This document shows positions 59,401-64,000 of a stretch of 64,000 nt of DNA, one piece after another. Both the position numbers and the translations under genes were made by a program. The number at the start of each line of letters is the position of its first letter. The stretch's first letter is position 1. Source of the DNA: Hybos culiciformis (lineage: Eukaryota > Arthropoda > Insecta > Diptera > Hybotidae); contig OZ023273.1 of the NCBI GenBank assembly GCA_964007475.1, positions 119,645,812 through 119,709,811 on the forward strand, given 5' to 3'. Below the pieces are notes generated by a model. It saw only the letters and a program-made list of their open reading frames with translations. It made no database searches and had not been told where the DNA came from.

Positions 59401-62400
59401 AACCTTTTTCTTTTTTTTAATACATTTTATATTTTTGGAAAATAAAGTTTTTTTTTTTTTTGTTTGCAACATTTTTATATAAAATTTTCCCATAAAAAAA
59501 AAACCAATATTTCTTTTTTTTTGAAATATAACTAAGCTTTTCTTTGTTTCTTGTTAAACTTACTGACGTGAATAACTATTATCATAATCTTAGACAGGAT
59601 TATTTTTTAAAATAATTTTTTTGCTTCCTTCAGAGGTTAAAAATAAGTAAAATATTTCTAAAGAATTCAAATTATTATTTATTTTTTTTTTTTCTAATAT
59701 TTCGAATTATTTTACTTGATGCAAAAATATGCATCTAACATGTAGTTGTAGTATATACAGAAATGCAATAATCAATTTATTTTGAAATAAAGAAGAATTT
59801 TTTATTTTTAATTTGAACATTTCGTATAAGATTACGTTTGGAGTTCAGAGAGCATGATTTAGCATGAGAGTAGATTTTCTTCTGTTAATCTCACTAGACA
59901 GAAGAAAAAATAAAAGCATTTCATTTTACTTGATTCACTTCGTTCAAATGTTTTCAAATTTAGAAATACAGAAGACTACAAACTTTTTAAATATTTTCTC
60001 ATAAATACAAAAGTCCACTTACAATTTTGATTTTCAAGCTACAAAGAAGTTGTGAAAACGGTATCCAAAAAGGAATTATATTAAAGGAACAGATTTTAAT
60101 GAACATTATGGAGTCTATATTCGCATAATTCGACTTTGATTCCGTATATTAATTAGAGCACAATTTAGTTTTTCATCAAGAGGTTTTTTTTATTCGAATT
60201 AAAGTAAAAGTATTTTTCGCTAGAAAGTTCTTATAATAAATATATTTATTTAGTATTATTTTCTTTAGACATAATAGACAAATTTAATTTATTTTCACGG
60301 CCCATAAATTTTTATTACAAGAATTGCTGATCCAAATGATTTCAGGATTTCTTTAAGATAATGTCAAATATATAATGTGACAGTTTCTATAGTAAAAATA
60401 AAAATTATAAAAGAAATTCATTAAACAATAAAAATTAAAATAATCAAATAAATTAAGGCATAATCATGTTAATATATACGTATGTATAATAACGTATTTA
60501 TGTTTAATGTATCTAAACAACATGTAATTATAATATGTATATTTCTCAATATTTACTATTTGTATCCATATTAAATTTTATTTCTTTCAACATAATGTAA
60601 TATGTAGATTGTAGAGTTATATCTTATTATATAAATATTTTAATATATCCCATTATAATATGATGTATTAAAGTATACCATATTATTTATAATATATACA
60701 AATTCCAAATTTATATTTAAGATTTCAATCAAATAACATATTTAAGTTGTAATGTAATATAGAATTTTTAATCAGATTTAATTATCAAACCCATTAAATT
60801 CTGAAATTAATCTCATCGTTAAATTTTAAATCCACACTGAATCAAAAATCGTATTAGAATATAGTTTAACAATATACCGAAAACGAGCTAAATTATCAAA
60901 TTGTGGAAATTGTGGTTGAGAAAAATATTAAAATTCATGTAAAAATAATACGAAATTTCCTGTCTATGTTGGCTTTAAGTTGTTACGAGAAGATTTTATA
61001 ATTTTAGGTCCTGCACTATTATTATATTCTATTTTAAAATATCTCTCAATTACCATTCAAGTTAACTTTTAGAATCGATATTTTACACATGAGTCACATA
61101 AATATTAAACAATTATATTAAAAATATTTGATTTTAAAACAATAATAAATTTAAAAAACAAAATATATAGTAAATTTTAACACATAATGCACATATTACA
61201 TTTTTTTACTATTTTTATGCAAATTAAAAAAAATGTGTCTAGATTTTCAATTTTTATTATTGTCGCGACATTTAACTCTTTTATTAAAAGGAATTCCTGA
61301 TGGTAAAGTGAAAAAAAATAATAATATAATAAATTCTCAATAGATTTCTTATAGGGCGTATTTTATATTTTGAAAATTTATATACCACACGCAGGCAAAT
61401 AGAGTCCAAAGGACTAGTTCATTTTTCAGAAAAAAAAAAAAATAATACAAAAAAGGGCGGGTTAAATTAATTTAAATGCTTCTCCAATATTTTCGAATTA
61501 AACTAAAACGTTTTATGAAATGTGAATAATTGTTTTAAATCTAATATAAATTGACGAATCTATGTCTAATGTTATAATAGACATACATAATCATTTTTAT
61601 ACAGGATTTAAGTGATATCGCACTAGTGATTTTCTAATTTTTTTTCCTGATAACCCAATAGTTTTTCTTAACAACGTAATCGAAACTGAACGACAAAAAA
61701 TTTTGGGCCAATTTCAAATACAAAATTCGACCTTAAAGAGCATTTAATAAAAATTCACGAAAAATCGCATTCAGTTTTGCCGAACTCTATGATTTAGAAC
61801 CAAGACCAAGATCAGATGATCAAAATTGAGTATGAGGAAACTTAAAATCGAACAAGACTTAGTTTGTGGTGAAAATGATCTATCTGAAATTAGTTACATT
61901 TAACTAATAATCGGACCAATGAAAAAAAAATTCAAAATTTGAAATGAAAGATCTATAAAAAGTTGTCACTTCGAAAAAAGTAAGAAAAAAAAATTATTAA
62001 AATTATAACTTTATACTTAAAAAAAGTTTCAATTTTCGCCTTATTCTCAAAATATTATTTTTGTTGAAAAACTAATTTAGAAATTTTTTTGAAAATTAAA
62101 AAACTTAATATATTTATAATTTTTTTTAATGTTTATAGTTTATTTTTTCGTTGGATGCGGAGGAGTAAAATATGATAAAAATTTCACCCTTTATTTTTTT
62201 TATTTAAAGAAAAGTCATTTAACGCGACACATACCGACACATGATTGTAATTTATGAACTTCCTTTCCGGACGTAAAAAAACCAAACCTTTTTCTATATT
62301 ATTGAAATCTTAGTTTTGTCTTTGAAAAAATATTTTGACTTTGCAAATGTTCTTAAAACAATTTTGTTTTTTGTGTATTCACTTCTTTATTAGTACAAAT

Positions 62401-63379
62401 ATGTTACAACAATCGGGTTAACATGATTTCTAGTATCATTGTTCGTTCAAATAAAAACCTTAAGCCCCCAAAAGAAATATTCTCATATTTTAGTTTAATT
62501 TAGCTCATAATCATGTATCCAAAATTATATATATACGAAGTTTACGATTTCCTTGGCCGTTACTTTTAGTTTTCTTTCATACAGGGAAATTATAATCTAC
62601 CTAAAATTCCAATATAATAAAGAGCATTTTATCAGAAATATAATGGTTTGAATATTTTAAGTGATTAAAGTAAAAAGTTCAATAAATAAGTATGAAGTAA
62701 AATATAAGAAGTTTTTAAATTTATAAATAATGAAAATAGTCGAGATAGGACAACTTTGAACTGAATAAAATCTCTTTCCATTTTTCAAATATACAATTTT
62801 GGTTCAAATATTATCAAAAGTTTTTATTAAAAATTCCGAAAATATGTTTAAAGAAAATTTAATACCTTTCGAATTCTTTGAAAAATGAAAAATTTTGCAA
62901 AAAAAAATACATGTTTATGTATGTATTATTATGTATATGAAATAATGTTTTCTTCTTGGCGCACAAAAGAAAGTCTTGTTTGATTTTATCTAAATGTCAT
63001 TTGTTATGTGGAATTAAAGGATTTCAGATTAGGAAACAGAAAATTTTTATTTACAAAAACAATATGAAAAAGAAAAAATAAATGCTAAGCGGACATTAAT
63101 GCTTCTAAAAATCTATATTACTTTTATTTTAATCTCAGTTAGCAAAAGAATGGTGACGACGAAACAATATGAATATCATGCCGAAACTATAAGGAAATAA
63201 ACATATATTATATATTTTTTGTTTTTGTTTATTATCGAATAAATAACGTTAAATAAGAAAGTTACGAACCTATGAATATATTAAATATATTTAAAGTACA
63301 TAAAATAAATTAAAAATTCTAAAGCAGAGAAATATAGTTTACTATTTCTGCACTCGCTGTAAAGTTGATTCTTTTTTAC
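50464..63379. other. Long gene-poor AT-rich region
   Basis: About 13 kb of homopolymer-rich DNA. The longest frame (52457-52840) is K/F/L/I-rich low-complexity and lacks an ATG. A patch at 53590-53720 is open on the plus strand after a TATAG and has mixed composition but no identity. Degenerate short repeats occur at about 51895-51935 (ACCAGTTG twice) and 52100-52190 (ACAGTTGAATATGCA twice). The stretch may be a large intron of a gene outside the window. Confidence 0.4.
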
Positions 63380-63489
63380 CTATCCTTATACTCTTCAGTA
63401 GTGAATCCTTCGATGTAGAATTCGGTTATAGAGTTATTACGATCGTAGATAAAAATGTTCTTGTTAAAAATGAAGAAAGTGTAGGTAAA
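63380..63489 (-). other. Candidate internal exon (unidentified gene)
   Basis: On the minus strand a pyrimidine-bearing acceptor (CCCTGGCTAG) precedes, and a donor (GATAG/GTAAAA) follows, a 110-bp stretch open in only one frame. The peptide includes IYDRNNSITEFYIEGF and TTEEYKDR, with mixed composition unlike the surrounding frames, and local G+C is raised. The plus strand is also open here for about 60 codons without an ATG, so strand is not certain. No neighbouring exon was found and I do not recognise the family. Confidence 0.33.
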
Positions 63490-63870
63490 CTAGCCAGGGA
63501 TTAAAATTAAAGAATTACAACAACATACATTTTTAAATATTTTTATTTTAACCCATTGAGTACCATAGAGAATGTTTTGAAATTTTTATTTATTTATGCA
63601 TAAAAAAAAATGTATTTGAAAATATTTTATACAAGCTTTTAACAAAATTTTGGACACATTTAAAGTTTTTCATTAAAAAAAATTAATTAATAAATTTCGA
63701 GGTATATATGCGAATATATATTTTTTACCAACAACGCTGCAATAACCATTGAATAAGATCTACGAATTATAAATAATGTGTATAGTATAACGATAGTTTA
63801 CATTGCATTTTGTATATTATCTATTATAATGTATTCAACGATGTTCAAAAAATAATTTTTTTCATGAAAC

Positions 63871-63945
63871 ATACCAGTTGTGCAGAACCAAAATACCAGT
63901 TGTGCAGAAGCATACTAATTGTGCAGAGACAAAATACTAGTATCA
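63871..63945. repeat. Short tandem repeat, ~19-23 bp units
   Basis: Three units of ATACCAGTTGTGCAGA..C(AAA), the third diverged (ATACTAATTGTGCAGA), then a partial ATACTAG. It may continue a larger repeat beyond the right edge. Confidence 0.65.
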
Positions 63946-64000
63946 CTGAAAAACACTATATTGCGGATTAGCATCGGTACACGGTCCAAAATTTCAGTTT

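Overview
The window is insect nuclear DNA. It is very AT-rich (roughly one fifth G+C by eye), gene-poor, and packed with short non-autonomous DNA transposons. The insect assignment rests on two six-cysteine odorant-binding protein (OBP) genes, an intron-containing mitochondrial 3-hydroxyisobutyrate dehydrogenase gene, and a tandem family of secreted leucine-rich-repeat (LRR) proteins. The extreme AT content together with secreted LRR paralogs would fit an aphid-parasitoid braconid wasp such as Aphidius or Lysiphlebus, whose genomes are known to be unusually GC-poor and whose venoms are known to contain secreted LRR proteins. That assignment is inference only.

Layout. 1-1459: first two exons of HIBADH on the minus strand, running off the left edge. 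2993-3325: GC-rich hairpin element. 6314-7705: hAT-like element with a second hAT-like element nested in it. 8000-9040: foldback element built from 14-15 bp tandem units, with a perfect 104-bp palindrome in it. 15937-16469 and 17243-17524: two more terminal-inverted-repeat (TIR) elements. 19519-20014 (+) and 21923-22339 (-): two OBP genes facing each other tail to tail. 23637-27200: a PIF/Harbinger-like MITE, a tRNA-derived SINE and a hAT-like element carrying a nested hairpin element. 31594-32023: another hAT-like element. 32770-46128: three tandem segmental duplication units, each with one minus-strand LRR gene. Copies A and B are intact and copy C is broken by two frameshifts. 49994-50460: a second PIF/Harbinger-like MITE. 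The remaining ~13.5 kb is mostly low-complexity AT sequence with one plausible exon at 63380-63489 (-).

The most informative part is the LRR array. Because the three units are paralogous, they give 'empty site' comparisons for the elements inserted in only one unit. A 551-bp Helitron-like insertion between A and T is resolved to the base in unit C, and a hairpin element is resolved in unit B. Related hairpin-element sequence sits at both unit junctions (36071-37294 and 43174-43275), which suggests repeat-mediated unequal exchange built the array.

All element calls come from reading terminal repeats and target-site duplications (TSDs) by eye. Superfamily names follow from TSD length and terminal bases, not from any transposase, since none was found.
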